From assembly GCA_012932295.1 (NCBI GenBank), contig JAAONU010000010.1, forward strand, positions 19,056,712-19,120,711: a stretch of DNA of 64,000 nucleotides, read 5' to 3'. The position numbers and the translations under genes are program-made. Every line of letters starts with the position of its first letter. Positions within the stretch are counted from its first letter, which is position 1. The DNA is from Cyclina sinensis (lineage: Eukaryota > Mollusca > Bivalvia > Venerida > Veneridae). Positions 1-13,604 of the stretch are shown in pieces. The notes below the pieces were generated by a model. It ran no database searches, had not been told where the DNA came from, and saw nothing but the letters and a program-made list of their open reading frames with translations.

Positions 1-749
1 ACTGACTGGTCAAGAGTCCTTCTTTTCAAATGTATGTACGCCTCAAAATTGCAAAAGCTTTTTTCTGTATTTTTTTACACATTTTGCAATTTTTATAATA
101 CATAAGCAGTGTTCCTGAAAATTAAGCTATGTTGTTTAAACTGTTCCAGTTTTTTCCCATCATAATTAAAGAAAAGACAAAAAGGGACATTGGGAAACTA
201 TCGCCAGAATGAAACAGCATCTTTTTCAGAATCAAATTTATTTTTTACGATTTGAAGTCTAGTTTAATTTAGTTCAGTTCTTAGATAAAAGTAAATAATA
301 CACAATTGTTTAAATAATGAATTGTATTCATGCGAAGAACATAAAAGAAATGTGTATTTGTACAAAATTAAATACCTTTCTTTGATTTAACACCTCATTT
401 TAGTTTGCTTCATACATGTTCAATAAATATGTTTTAATTAAGCATTCACGATTAAGCCTTCATGAAAAAGAGTCCTGTTTCTTAATGGCTATTCGATCTT
501 TCAAAGAACAATGAGTGTCATAAATATATATCAGAGAAGATTGCTATGATTCACAAGGCAATTTTTTTTTGTGACAGACGATATTTATTTAAAGGTATGC
601 CAAGAAAATTACTCTGATTCAAAAAGTTTACATATCTATGTATTTATGTATATTTATTTGTAGGATAAATGAAAAAAAAACAAATATGATACCTATATAA
701 AAGCATTTCTTTTCAAGATAAAAAAGTGGTAATTTATCTTAAATGACAG

Positions 750-923
750 TTTGCCCTCAACTGACGTTAGTAAATGGACAATTAAATGGAAGTGCATCAT
801 CTTATGAAATTGGAACAGTGCTATCAGCGTCTTGCCAATTGGGGTACAAATTAGATGGGGATGTGATAACAGAATGCCTATTAAACGGTACCTGGAGTGC
901 AGCTATAACTTGTGAAGCCGTTG
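750..923 (+). CDS. Sushi domain exon A, unit 1 (multi-sushi/C-type lectin gene)
   Basis: A 174-nt exon between AAATGACAG and GGTAAGAA, phase 1 at both ends, so in-frame exon duplication is neutral to reading frame. It encodes one complete sushi/CCP domain: four cysteines in the Cys1-Cys3/Cys2-Cys4 spacing, the NGT-W signature before the last Cys, and GY after Cys2. NGS and NGT are possible N-glycosylation sites. It is the most divergent A copy (NGQ, YEIG, GDVIT, SAAIT). The parent gene starts left of the window, so its signal peptide and first exons are not seen. Sushi domains mediate extracellular protein or glycan recognition; the partner is unknown. Confidence 0.9.
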
Positions 924-1334
924 GTAAGAATTTTTTTTATTAACTATTGCATATTTTAGCTTGAAACAAAATAAAAAATGGTACATTGACCCATCGTTCA
1001 TGTTATATGTACACTAAATATTGACTCACAAAACAAGTCTGAAATGAACATCATGAATGTATCAACTTACTGAAGCAAGCACTTTTGTCAAAATTTTTAG
1101 AGACAAAATGAAGAAAAAAACTGCTTCATATTTCGTCAAGTAATAAGAATGTCTATTTATATTTTAGATCTGTTTGTATTTCAATGTTTGCTATTACGAG
1201 AAATTGTATCAAACATGGTACTTATCTCTGTTTTATCGAACTGAACAGCCAACTTTTTGTTGAACTTTAATCAACAGTGTCTTACAGAGCGTTTGGTATA
1301 ATTGCTCGGTCATTGTCTTAGTTTTTTTTTGCAG

Positions 1335-1502
1335 ATTGTGGTAGCTTACATGTGGTGTATGGACATATTAATAGCACCATTACTACATTTCCGACTGCAG
1401 TTTCAGTAGAGTGTGATCCAGGTTATGAGAATAAGGGAGATTCGGTTATAGTTTGTAGCTCAAAAGGAAATTGGATTGGTAAAGTTAACTGCACACAAAT
1501 CG
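1335..1502 (+). CDS. Sushi domain exon B, unit 1
   Basis: A 168-nt phase 1-1 exon after TTTTTTTTTTGCAG, ending ATCG|GTAAG. It starts DCGSLH and has four Cys, the DPGYEN turn, the tryptophan in KGNWIG and the glycosylation sequons NST and NCT. It differs from the other B copies by N (not K) before W and V before NC. It splices in frame from exon A. Confidence 0.9.
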
Positions 1503-1647
1503 GTAAGACACAATAAAAGGTCAAATGTTGTAATTTACATCTACAAAGATTGTTCAGGTGCCTAATAAGAAATTAATTGAATGGCTGGACAAGAGGAAGG
1601 TCATTTTATCTGAAAAATACTGTTTTGTTGTTACTGTTACTGCTTTT

Positions 1648-1826
1648 ATGAAATGCTTCAAATATGATAGTTATATATATAACATAAAATATTTTCTTGT
1701 TACGCAAACAATGAAACTATCATATTTGAAGCATTTCATAAAAGCATATGACTTGTATGTATTAAAAATCATAAAACACGTTGCTCTCATGAAATCATTG
1801 AAACTATCATATTTGAAGCATTTCAT
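1648..1826. repeat. Intronic inverted repeat between exons B and C (one per unit)
   Basis: A 25-bp arm (1,648-1,672, containing ATGAAATGCTTCAAATATG) faces two copies of its reverse complement (1,715-1,739 and 1,802-1,826, containing CATATTTGAAGCATTTCAT). The RNA could fold into either of two alternative stems. The block recurs in units 2 (about 5,406-5,590), 3 (about 9,101-9,275) and 4 (about 11,831-12,006), and is reduced in unit 5 (about 14,509-14,608). Confidence 0.8.
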
Positions 1827-2889
1827 AACTGCTTCAAAATAAACTTCAAATAAATTGATATATATTCATCTAATGTTTTAGATATTGTATGGAGAAAATT
1901 AATTGAAAATGTTGTTTTACAGCAATTTTCTTCTGTTCTCGGCCTAAAATGAGAGTGCATAATGTATTAATACTTGTTCACTTCTCGGTGGCTAAAAATG
2001 AAAATAAGATAGTGTTTTGTTTTAAATCAAAGAAAACAAAGGCATTAATCCATAGGTTTCTGGAGTTTATTTTCACTTTTAATTTTCATAATGTCATACC
2101 TATTTTTTTCTACGTTTTAAAGCTATCGTGACTTTTTGGGGTCAAACATTTCAATTATTGAATTACACCCTTTTGAATTTGTTAATTTATACTCTCATAT
2201 AGACCTCTAAACATTTGAAATTAACATTACCTTTAGCTTATGGTAAAATTCTGTAATATGAATATTTTATTTGATATTGAATAAAAAACAGGAACGCTAG
2301 ATGTATTATTCTAAGGTTAACTTGTATCAGTTTCCCTTTATCTCTCCTGAAAAACTAAATTTGCTTTTTGATTAACATATAGCTGGATTATCGAACACAG
2401 ACGTCATTGCTTTACAAGACATATTTTTTAAGTAGAAGTTGGCTTATATTTGAAATGGAATCTGTTTTTAAGAAAGCTTTACTTAGTTCTGAAGATGCTT
2501 ACGTAATTCATGGAAGACAGCTAGCATGTTTAGTCTTCAAATGTGTTTATTAAAACTGAATAAAACAATTTATTTTGGCAATACATGAGAATGTATGTAT
2601 ATAGCTATGGGTAAAAATAAAATTTGAAATAAAAACGACGTTTGTTAATATATTTGGGTATGGTATCACACTTTAACAAATTACTGTTGTCTATATAAAA
2701 ACAACTAATGACACATCTTTGAAGGGGGGGATCAGCTTTCAGGTTCTAAGTGGCAGGCAACTGCTTATCTGTATTCCCGTGTCTCTATAACTTAAGTAAG
2801 CGTGATCATGAGTAGATAGTCATTAAATTACTTATAGTGTTAACATTTAAATTCAAAATCTAGTTATCCAAAATTTCTATTTATGGCAG

Positions 2890-3057
2890 GTTGCAATCCA
2901 TTGACATTAGCAAATGGAGTTTTTAATAGCCATGCAACAAGTGTTGGAACTGTGCTCATAGCTTCTTGCAATGCAGGGTTTGTTCTGGCAGGTGACCGTG
3001 TGAGAATATGTCACACGGACGGTTCCTGGAGCGGAAATACAACATGTGAGGCAATTG
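2890..3057 (+). CDS. Sushi domain exon C, unit 1
   Basis: A 168-nt phase 1-1 exon after TTTATGGCAG, with donor ATTG|GTATGG. It starts GCNPLTLANG and has four Cys, NAGF after Cys2, DGSWSG before Cys4 and an NTT sequon. It is distinguished by NGVFNSH. It completes the A-B-C triplet of this unit. Confidence 0.9.
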
Positions 3058-4499
3058 GTATGGATTAATTGTACCTGTTTAAGATAAGAATTAAAAAGAC
3101 ATATAGAATTTTGTTTAGCGAATGCCCGGAAGTTACAGCGTGCTTTTTTCAGAATCCGTGTGTGTGTGTGTGTTATAAAAAGTGTTTTTGATTAATTTTG
3201 TTTAGCGAATGCGTGTTTTTTTCAGAATCCGTGTGTGTGTGTTATAAAAAGTGTTTTTGATTTGTTTGTGTCATGACATGAACATGCCTAGTTATTAATC
3301 AAATGTAAGAGTATTCATTTGTTCTGATAAATCCTCAACTAGCGTTTCCTACATAAAGTTACAGTAACTGCGATGAAAGTAACTCACTTTAATAAGGTCA
3401 GAAAGTATTACAAGTAAATCCTTGGGTAAAATAAATTTAACTGACTGGACAAGAGTCCTTCTTTTCAAATTTATGTGCGCCTTAAAATTGCAAAAGCTTT
3501 TTTCTGTATTTTTTACACATTTTGCAATTTTTATAATACATAAGCAGTGTTCCTGAAAAGTAAGTTATGTTGTCTCAACTGTTCTATTTCTTCATCAAAA
3601 TTAAAGAAAAGACAAAAAGGGACATTGTGAAACGAACGCCCGAATGAAACAGCATCTTTTTCAGAATCAAATTTATTTTTTACGATTTGAAGTCTAGTTT
3701 AATTTAGTTCAGTTCTTAAATAGTTGTAAGTAATACACAATTGTTTAAATAATGAATTGTATTCATGCGGAGAACATAAAAGAAATTAAAGATGTTTGAA
3801 ATATATATAGAAAAAAACTAATGTTTTTTATTATGAGTTATTTATCTTTCGAACTAGTCTTTGGAAAATTGAGTAAAATGGTAAAGTAGTATTGATTACT
3901 TCTCTCGTATATATATATATATATATTGTTGCAAAGTCCTTGTTCAGACGAACGTACGAAAAATAAGATGAATCAGACTCTTCCTGTGCGTTTTGCAAAT
4001 TTCGACTTGAAACAAAAAGTATGTCATATGAAAAAAAGAAAAGATAACAGAAACAGAAATAAAAAACCGAAAGCTTAAAATCGTTCTAGCGAAATCCGGG
4101 CGAAATTTGTATTTGTACAAAATTAAATACCTTTCTTTGATTTAACACCTGATTTTAGTTTGCTTCATACATGTTCTATAAATATGTTTTAATTAAGCAT
4201 TTACTATTAAGCCTTTATGAAAAAGAGTCCTCTTCCTTAATGTATATACGATCTTTCAAAGAACAATGAGTGTCATAAATATAAATCTGAGAAGATTGCT
4301 TTGATTCACAGGCAATTTTTTTTTGTAACAGACGATATTTATTTAAAGGTATGCCAAGAAAATTACTCTGATTCAAAAAGTTTACATATCTATGTATTTA
4401 TGTATATTTATTTGTAGGAATAATGAAAAAAAGAAATATGATACCTATTTAAAGCATTTTTTTTCAAGATAAAATGTGGTAATTTATCTTAAATGACAG

Positions 4500-4673
4500 T
4501 TTGCCCTCAACTGACGTTAGTAAATGGAGGATTGAATGGAAGTGCATCATCTTATGATATTGGAACAGTGCTATCAGCGTCTTGCCAATTGGGGTACAAA
4601 TTAGATGGGGATGAGATAACAGAATGCCTATTAAACGGTACCTGGAGTGCAGCTACAACTTGTGAAGCCGTTG
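4500..4673 (+). CDS. Sushi domain exon A, unit 2
   Basis: Same 174-nt phase 1-1 architecture as the unit-1 A exon. All four Cys and the conserved Trp are kept. Residues NGGLNG, YDIG, CQLGY and GDEIT mark this copy. Confidence 0.9.
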
Positions 4674-5093
4674 GTAAGAATTGCTTTTATTAACAACAAT
4701 TGCATTTCAGCTTGAAACAAAATAAAAATTAATACATTGACCCATCGTTCATGTTATATGTACACTAAATATTGACTCACAAAACAAGTCTGAAATGAAC
4801 ATCATGAATGTATCAACTTACTGAAGCAAGCACTTTTGTCAAAATTTTTAGAGACAAAATGAAGAAAAAAACTTCTTCATATTTGAATCTTAAGTCAAGT
4901 AATAGGAATGTCTATTTATATTTTAGATCTGTTTGTATTTCAATGTTTGCTATTACGAGAAATTGTATCAAACATGGTACGTATTTCTGTTATATCGAAC
5001 TGAACAGCCAACTTTTTGTTGAACTTTAATCAACAGTGTCTTACAGAGCGTTTGGTATAATTGCTCGGTCATTGCCTTAGTTATTTTTTGCAG

Positions 5094-5261
5094 ATTGTGG
5101 TAGCTTACATGTGGTGTATGGACATATTAATAGCACCATTACTACATTTCCGACTGCAGTTTCAGTAGAGTGTGATCCAGGTTATGAGAATAAGGGAGAT
5201 TCGGTTATAGTTTGTAGCTCAAAAGGAAAATGGATTGGTAAAGATAACTGCACACAAATCG
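5094..5261 (+). CDS. Sushi domain exon B, unit 2
   Basis: 168-nt phase 1-1 exon after TTATTTTTTGCAG with donor ATCG|GTAAGAC. Four Cys, KGKWIG and KDNCTQ identify the copy. Confidence 0.9.
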
Positions 5262-6654
5262 GTAAGACACAATAAAAGGTCAAATGTTGTAATTTACATC
5301 TACAAAGATTGTTCAGGTGCCTAACAAGAAATTGGTTGAATGGCTGGACATGAGGAAGGTCATTTTATCTGAAAAATACTGTTTCGTTGTTGCTGTTACT
5401 GCTTTTATGAAATGTTTCAAATATGGTAGTTATATATCTAACATAAAACATTTTGCTATTACGCAATCAATGAAACTGTCATATTTGAAGCATTTCATAA
5501 AAGTATAATTATATATATATATTAAAAAAATCATAAAACACGTTGCTCTCATGAAATCATTGAAACTATCATATTTGAAGCATTTCATAACTGGTTCAAA
5601 ATGAACTTCAAATAAATTCATTAGATTCGTCTAATCTTTTAGACATTGTTTGCAGAAAGAAAATAAATAGAAAATGTTGTTTTACAGCAATTTTGTTCTG
5701 TTTTCCACCTAATAAGAGAGTGCATAATGTATTGATACTTGTTCACTTCACGTAGGTTACAAATGAAAATAAGATAGTGTATTTTTTTCTTTGAATCAAA
5801 GATAACAAAGGCATTAATCCATAGGTTTCTGGAGTTTATTTTCACTTATAATTTCCATAATGTCATACATATTTTTTCTACTTTTTAAAGCTATCGTGAC
5901 TTTTTGAGGTCAAACATTTCAATTATTGAATTACACCCTTTTGAATTGGTTAATTTATACTCTCATATAGACCTCTAAACATTTGCATTTAACATTACCT
6001 TTAGCTTCAGGTAAAATTCTGTAATATAAATATTTTATTTGATATTGAATAAAAAACAGGAACGCTAGATGTATTATTCTAAGGTTAACTTGTATCAGTT
6101 TCCCTTTATCTCCCCTGGAAAACTAAATTTGCTTTTTATTAACATATAGCTAGATTATCGAACACAGACGTCATTGCTTTACAAGACATATTTTGTAAAC
6201 AGAAGTTGGCTTATATTTGAAATAGAATCTGTTTTTAAACAGGCTTTACTTAGTTCTAAAGATGCTTACGTAATTCATGGAATACAGCTAGCATGTTTAG
6301 ACTTAAAATGTGTTTATTAAAACTGAATAAAACAATTTATTTTGGCAAGACATGAGAATTTATGTATATAGCTACGGGTGAAAATAAGATTTGAAATAAA
6401 AACAACGTTTGTTAATATATTTGGGTATGGTATCACACTTTAACAAATTACTGTTGTCTATATAAAACAACTAATGACACATCTTTGAAGGGGGGATCAG
6501 CTTTTAGGTTCTAAGTCGCAGGCAACTGCTTATCTGTATTCCCGTGTCTCTATAACTTAAGTAAGCGTGATCATGAGTAGATAGTCATTAAATTACTTAT
6601 AGTGTTAACATTTAAATTCAAAATCTAGTTATCCAAAATTTCTATTTATGGCAG

Positions 6655-6822
6655 GTTGCAATCCATTGACATTAGCAAATGGAACTTTTAATGGCCATGC
6701 AACATGTGTTGGAACTGTGCTCATAGCTTCTTGCAATGCAGGGTTTGTTCTGACAGGTGACCGTGTGAGAATATGTCACACGGACGGTTCCTGGAGCGGA
6801 AATACAACATGTGAGGCAATTG
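6655..6822 (+). CDS. Sushi domain exon C, unit 2, with an extra cysteine
   Basis: 168-nt phase 1-1 exon after TTTATGGCAG. It carries five cysteines, because HATSVG of the other copies reads HATCVG here (AGT changed to TGT). An odd Cys in a secreted sushi module could mispair or form an inter-domain or inter-chain bond. It also has NGTF (a new sequon) and VLTGDR. Splice sites are intact. Confidence 0.9.
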
Positions 6823-8193
6823 GTATGGGTTAATTGTATCGACTTAAGATTAGAATTAAAAGACATATAGAATTTTGTCTAGCGAATACCCGGAAGTTAC
6901 AGCGCGCTTTTTTCAGAATCCGTGTGTGTGTGATATAAAAAGTGTTTTTTGCTTTTTGTGTCCTGACATGAACATACCTTGTTATTAATCAAATGTAAGG
7001 GTATTTGTTTGTTCTGATAAAACCTCAACTAACGTTTCCTACATAAAGTTACATTAACTGCGATGGAAGTAACTCACTTTAATAAAGTCAGAAAGTATTG
7101 CAAGTAAATGCTCAGGTATAATAAATTAATCTGACTGGACAAGAGTCCTTCTTTTCAAATTTATGTACGCCTTAAAATTGCAAAAGCTTTTTCTGTATTT
7201 TTTGCACATTTTGTATTTTTTATAATACATAAGCAGTGTTCCTGAAAATTAAGATATGTTGTTTAAAATGTTCCATTTCTTCATCATAATTAAAGACAAA
7301 AAAGAGACATTGTGAAACGAACGTCAGAATGAGGCAGCATCTTTTTCAGAATCAAATTTATTTTTCTTTACGATTTGAAGTCTAAATTAATTTAGTTCAG
7401 TTCTTAAATAAAAGTAAGTAATACACAATTGTTTAAATAATGAATTGTATTCATGCGGCGAACATAAAAGAAATTCAAGAAGTTTGAAATACATATATAG
7501 AAAGAAAACAAATGTTTTATGTATGATTTATTTATCTTTCGAAATAGCCTTTGGAAATTTAAGTAAAATGGTAAAGCAGTATTGATAACTTCTCTCGTAT
7601 ATACATTGTTGCAAAGTCCTCGTTCAAACAAACGTTCAAAATACAAGATGAATCAGACTCTTCCTGTGCGTTTTGCAAATTTCGACTTGAAACAAAAAGC
7701 ATGTCATATGAAAAAAACAAAAAAGGATAACTGAAACAGAAGAAAAACCGAAAGCTTAAAATCGTTCTAACGAAATCCGGGCGAAATTTGTATTTGTACA
7801 AAATTAAACACCTTTCTTTGATTTAACAGCTCATTTTAGTTTGCTTCATACATATTCAATAAATATGTTTTAATTAAGCAGTCACTATTAAGCCTTCATG
7901 AAAAAGATTTCTCTTCCTTAATGGCTATACGATATTTCAAAGAACAATGAGTGTCCTAAATATATACAGAGAAGATTGCTTTGATTCACAAGGCAATTAT
8001 TTTTGTGACAGACGATATTTATTTAAAGGTATGCCAAGAAAATTACTCTGATTCAAAAAGTTTATATATCTAGGTACTTATGTATATTTATTTCTAGGAT
8101 TTATGAACTGCATACGATGAAAAAAAAAGAAATATAATACCTCTTTATAGCATTTTTTCAAGATAAAATGTGGTAATTTATCTTATATGACAG

Positions 8194-8367
8194 TTTGCCC
8201 TCAACTGACATTAGTAAATGGAGGATTGAATGGAAGTGCATCATCTTATGATATTGGAACAGTGCTATCAGCGTCTTGCCAATCGGGGTACAAATTAGAT
8301 GGGGATGAGATAACAGAATGCCTATTAAACGGTACCTGGAGTGCAGCTACAACTTGTGAAGCCGTTG
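8194..8367 (+). CDS. Sushi domain exon A, unit 3
   Basis: 174-nt phase 1-1 exon after TTATATGACAG. NGGLNG with CQSGY makes it intermediate between the A copies of unit 2 and units 4/5. Confidence 0.9.
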
Positions 8368-8788
8368 GTAAGAATTGCTTTTTTTAACAACAATTGCATT
8401 TCAGCTTGAAACAAAATAAAAATTAATACATTGACCCATCGTTCATGTTATATGTACACGAAATATTGACTCACAAAACAAGTCTGAAATGAACATCATG
8501 AATGTATCAACTTACTGAAGCAAGAACTTTTGTCGAAATTCTTGGAGACAAAATGAAGGAAAAAAACTGCTTCATATTTGAATGTTATGTCAAGTAATAG
8601 GAATGGCTATTTATATTTTAGATCTGTTTGTATTTCAATGTTTGCTATTACGAGAAATTGTATCAAACAAGGTACGTATCTCTGTTTGATCGAACTGAAC
8701 AGCCAACTTTTTGTTGAACTTTAATCAACAGTGTCTTACAGAGCGTTTGGTATAATTGCTCGGTCATTGTCTTAGTTATTTTTTGCAG

Positions 8789-8956
8789 ATTGTGGTAGCC
8801 TACATGTGGTGTATGGACATATTAATAGCACCATTACTACATTTCCGAATGCAGTTTCAGTAGAGTGTGATCCAGGTTATGAGAATAAGGGAGATTCAGT
8901 TATAGTTTGTAGCTCAAAAGGAAAATGGATTGGTAAAGATAACTGCACACAAATCG
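8789..8956 (+). CDS. Sushi domain exon B, unit 3
   Basis: 168-nt phase 1-1 exon. It has FPNAVS in place of FPTAVS, and the four Cys and Trp are intact. Confidence 0.9.
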
Positions 8957-10331
8957 GTAAGACGCAATAAAAGGTCAAATGTTGTACTTTACATCTACAA
9001 AGATTGTTCAGGTGCCTAACAAGAAATTGGTTGAATGGCTGGACAAGAGGAAGGTCATTTTATCTGAAAAATACTGTTTCGTTGTTGCTGTTACTGCTTT
9101 TATGAAATGCTTCAAATATGATAGTTATATATATAACATAAAACATTTTGCTATTACGCAATCAATGAAACTATCATATTTGAAGCATTCCATAAATGTA
9201 TATATATATATTAAAAAAACATAAAACACGTTGCTCTCATGAAATCATTGAAACTATCATATTTGAAGCTTTTTATAACTGCTTCAAAATAAACTTCAAA
9301 TAAATTCATATATATTCGTCTGCATTGTATACAAAAAATAAATAGAAAATGTTGTTTTACAGCAAATTTGTTCTGTTCTCGACCTAAAATGAGAGTGCAT
9401 AATGTATTAATACTTGTTCACTTCTCGGTGGCTAAAAATGAAAATAAGATAGTGTATTTTTTTCTTTGAATCAAAGAAAACAAAGGCATTAATCCATAGG
9501 ATTCTGGAGTTTATTTTCACTTATAATTTCCATAATGTCATACATATTTTTTCTACTTTTTAAAGCTATCGTGACTTTTTGGGGTCAAACATTTCAATTA
9601 TTGAATTACACCCTTTTGAATTGGTTAATTTATACTCTCATATAGACCTCTAAATATTTGCATTTATCATTACCTTTAGGTTCAGATAAAATTCTGTAAT
9701 ATGAATATTTTATTTGATATTGAATAAAAAACAGGAACGCTAGATGTATTATTCTAAGGTTAACTTGTATCAGTTTCCCTTTATCTCCCCTGAAAAACTA
9801 AATTTTTTTTTTGATTAACATATAGCTGGATTATCGAACACAGACGTCATTGCTTTACAAGACATATTTTTTAAATAGAAGTTGGCTTATATTTGAAATG
9901 GAATCTGTTTTTAAGAAAGGTTTACTTAGTTCTGAAGATGCTTACGTAATTCATGGAAGACAGCTAGCATGTTTAGTCTTAAAATGTGTTTATTAAAACT
10001 GAATAAAACAATTTATTTTGGCAAGACATGAGAATGTATGTATATAGCTACGGGTGAAAATAAAATTTGAAATAAAAACAACGTTTGTTTATATATTTGG
10101 GTATGGTATCAGACTTTAACTAATTACTGTTGTCTATATAAAATCAACTAATGACACATCTTTGAAGAGGGGATCAGCTTTCAGGTTCTAAGTCAAAGGC
10201 AACTGCTTATCTGTATTCCCGTGTCTCTATAACTTAAGTAAGCGTGATCATGAGTTGATAGTCATTAAAGTAGTTATGGTGTTAACATTTAAATTCAAAA
10301 TCTAGTTATCCAAAATTTCCATTTATGGCAG

Positions 10332-10499
10332 GTTGCAATCCATTGACATTAGCAAATGGAGCTTTTAATGGCCATGCAACAAGTGTTGGAACTGTGCTCA
10401 TAGCTTCTTGCAATGCAGGGTTTGTTCTGGCAGGTGACCGCGTGAGAATATGTCACACTGACGGTTCCTGGAGCGGAAATACAACATGTGAGGCAATTG
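10332..10499 (+). CDS. Sushi domain exon C, unit 3
   Basis: 168-nt phase 1-1 exon. The encoded residues are identical to the unit-4 C exon (NGAFNGHATSVG, VLAGDR). Confidence 0.9.
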
Positions 10500-10925
10500 G
10501 TATGGATTTATTGTACCTGTTTAAGATAAGAATTAAAACGACATATAGAATTTTGTTTAGCGAATGCCCGGAAGTTACAGCGTGCTATTTTCAGAATCCG
10601 TGTGTGTGTGTTAGAAAAAGCGTTTTTGATTTTTTTTGTGTCATGACATGAACATGCCTAGTTATTAATCAAATGTAAGAGTACGTATTTGTTCTGATAA
10701 GACCTCAACTAACGTTTCCTACATAAAGTTACAGTAACTGCGATGAAAGTAACTCCCTTTAATAAGGTCAGTTAGTATTGCAAGTAAATGCTCGGGTATA
10801 ATAAATTGAACTGACTGGACAAGAGTCCTTCTTTTCAAATTTATGTACGCCTTAAAATTGCAAAAGCTTTTTCTGTATTTTTCGTGTGTGTTATTTAAAA
10901 AGTGGTTATTTATCTTAAATGACAG

Positions 10926-11099
10926 TTTGCCCTCAACTGACGTTAGTAAATGGACGATTGAATGGAAGTGCATCATCTTATGATATCGGAACAGTGCTAT
11001 CAGCATCTTGCCAATCGGGTTACAAGTTAGATGGGGATGAGATAACAGAATGCCTATTAAACGGTACCTGGAGTGCAGCTACAACTTGTGAAGCCGTTG
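10926..11099 (+). CDS. Sushi domain exon A, unit 4
   Basis: 174-nt phase 1-1 exon. The protein is identical to the unit-5 A exon (NGRLNG, CQSGY). It lies directly downstream of the unit-4/5 deletion junction, so its upstream intron is about 1 kb shorter than in units 2 and 3, but the acceptor is retained. Confidence 0.9.
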
Positions 11100-11519
11100 G
11101 TAAGAATTGCTTTTATTAACATCAATTGCATTTCAGCTTGAAACAAAATAAAAATTAATACATTGACCCATCGTTCATGTTATATGTACACTAAATATTG
11201 ACTCACAAAACAAGTCTGAAATGAACATCACGAATGTATCAACTTACTGAAGCAAGAACTTTTGTCAAAATTCTTAGAGACAAAATGAAGAAAAAAACTG
11301 CTTCATATTTGAATCTTTCGTCAAATAATAGGAATGGCTATTTATATTTTAGATCTGTTTGTATTTCAATGTTTGCTATTACGAGAAATTGTATCAAACA
11401 TGGTACTTATCTCTGTTTAATGGAACTGAACAGCCAACTTTTTGTTGAACTTTAATCAACCTTGTCTTACAGAGCATTTGGTATAATTGCTCGGCCATTG
11501 TCTTAGTTATTTTTTGCAG

Positions 11520-11687
11520 ATTGTGGTACCTTACATGTGGTGTATGGACATATTAATAGCACCATTACTACATTTCCGACTGCAGTTTCAGTAAAGTGTG
11601 ATCCAGGTTATGAGAATAAGGGAGATTCAGTTATAGTTTGTAGCTCAAAAGGAAAATGGATTGGTAAAGATAACTGCACACAAATCG
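11520..11687 (+). CDS. Sushi domain exon B, unit 4
   Basis: 168-nt phase 1-1 exon with CGTLHV and SVKCDP substitutions. Four Cys and KGKWIG are present. Confidence 0.9.
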
Positions 11688-13010
11688 GTAAGACACAATA
11701 AAAGGTCAAATGTTGTAATTTACAAATAGAAAGATGGCTCAGGTTCCTAACAAGAAATTGGTTGAATGGCTGGACAAGAGGAAGGTCATTTTATCTGAGA
11801 AATACGGTTTCGTTGTTGCTGTTACTGCTTTTATGAAATGCTTTAAATATGATAGTTATATATATAACATAAAACATTTTGCTCTTACGCAATCAATAAA
11901 ACTATCATATTTGAAGCATTTTATAAAAGTATATGTATATATTAAAAAACAAAAATCACGTTGCTCTCATAAAATCATTGAAACTATCATATTTGAAGCA
12001 TTTCATCATGTTCATAACTGCTTTAAAATAAACTTCAAATCAGTTCATATATATTCGTCTAATATTTAAGACATTGTATGCAGAAAATCAATTTGAAAAT
12101 GTTCTCGGTGGCTAAAAAAAAATAAGATATTGTTTTGTTTTCTTTAATTAAAAAAAAAACAAAGGCATTAATCCATAGGTTTCTGGAGTTTATTTTCACT
12201 TTTAATTTCCATAATGTCATACATATTTTTTTCTAATTTTTAAAGCTATCGTAACTTTTTGGGGACAAACATTTCAATTATTGAATTACACCCTTTTGAA
12301 TTGGTTAATTTATACTCTCATATAGACCTCTAAACATTTGCAGTTAACATTACCTTTAGTTTCAGGTAAAATCCTGTAATATGAATATTTTATTTGATAT
12401 TGAATAAAAAACAGGAACGCTAGATGTATTATTCTAAGGTTAACTTTTATCAGTTTCCCTTTATCTCCCCTGAAAAACTAAATTTCCTTTTTGATTAACA
12501 TATAGCTGGATTATCGAACACAGACGTCATTGCTTTACAAGACATATTTTTTAAATAGAAGATGGCTGAAATTTGAAATAGAATCTGTTTTTAAGAAGGC
12601 TTTACTTAGTTCTGAAGATGCTTACGTAATTCATGGAAGACAGCTACCATGTTTAGTCTTAAAATGTGTTTATTAAAACTGAATAAAACAATTTATTTTG
12701 ACAAGACTTGAGAATGTATGTATATAGCTACGGGTAAAAATAAAATTTGAAATAAAAACGACGTTTGTTAATATATTTGGGTATGGTATCACACTTTAAC
12801 AAATTACTGTTGTCTATATAAAAACAATTAATGACACATCTTTGAAGGGGGATCAGCTTTCAGGTTTTAAGTCGCAGGCAACTGCTTATCTGTATTCCTG
12901 TGTCTTTATAACTTAAGTAAACGTGATAATGAGTTGATAGTCATTTAAGTACTTATTGTGTTAACATTTAAATTCAAAATCTAGTTATCCAAAATTTCCA
13001 TTTATGGCAG

Positions 13011-13178
13011 GTTGCAATCCATTGACATTAGCAAATGGAGCTTTTAATGGCCATGCAACAAGTGTTGGAACTGTGCTTATAGCTTCTTGCAATGCAGGGT
13101 TTGTTCTGGCAGGTGACCGTGTGAGAATATGTCACACGGACGGTTCCTGGAGCGGAAATACAACATGTGAGGCAATTG
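13011..13178 (+). CDS. Sushi domain exon C, unit 4
   Basis: 168-nt phase 1-1 exon, the last C-type copy in the array. Protein identical to the unit-3 C exon. Confidence 0.9.
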
Positions 13179-13604
13179 GTATGGATTAATTGTACCTGTT
13201 TAAGATAAGAATAAAAATACATATAGAATTTTGTTTAGCGAATGCCCGGAAGTTACAGCGTGCTTTTTTCAGAATCCGTGTGTGTGTGTTATAAAAAGCG
13301 TTTTTGATTTTTTGTGTGTCATGACATGAACATGCCTAGTTATTAATCAAATGTAAGAGTACGTATTTGTTCTGATAAGACCTCAACTAACGTTTCCTAC
13401 ATCAAGTTACAGTAACTGCGATGAAAGTAACTCACTTTAATAAGGCCAGAAAGTATTGCAAGTAAATGCTCGGGTATAATAAATTGAACTGACTGGTCAA
13501 GAGCCCTTCTTTTCAAATTTATGTACACCTTGAAATTGCAAAAGCTTTTTTCGGTATTTTTCGTGTGTGTTATTTAAAAAGTGGTTATTTATCTTAAATG
13601 ACAG

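Noticed and set aside
743..749. ATG in AAATGACAG before each exon A, and the ATG in TTATGGCAG before each exon C, as start codons
   Set aside because: They lie upstream of the AG acceptors, i.e. in intron sequence. Phase-1 splicing gives in-frame sushi domains without them.
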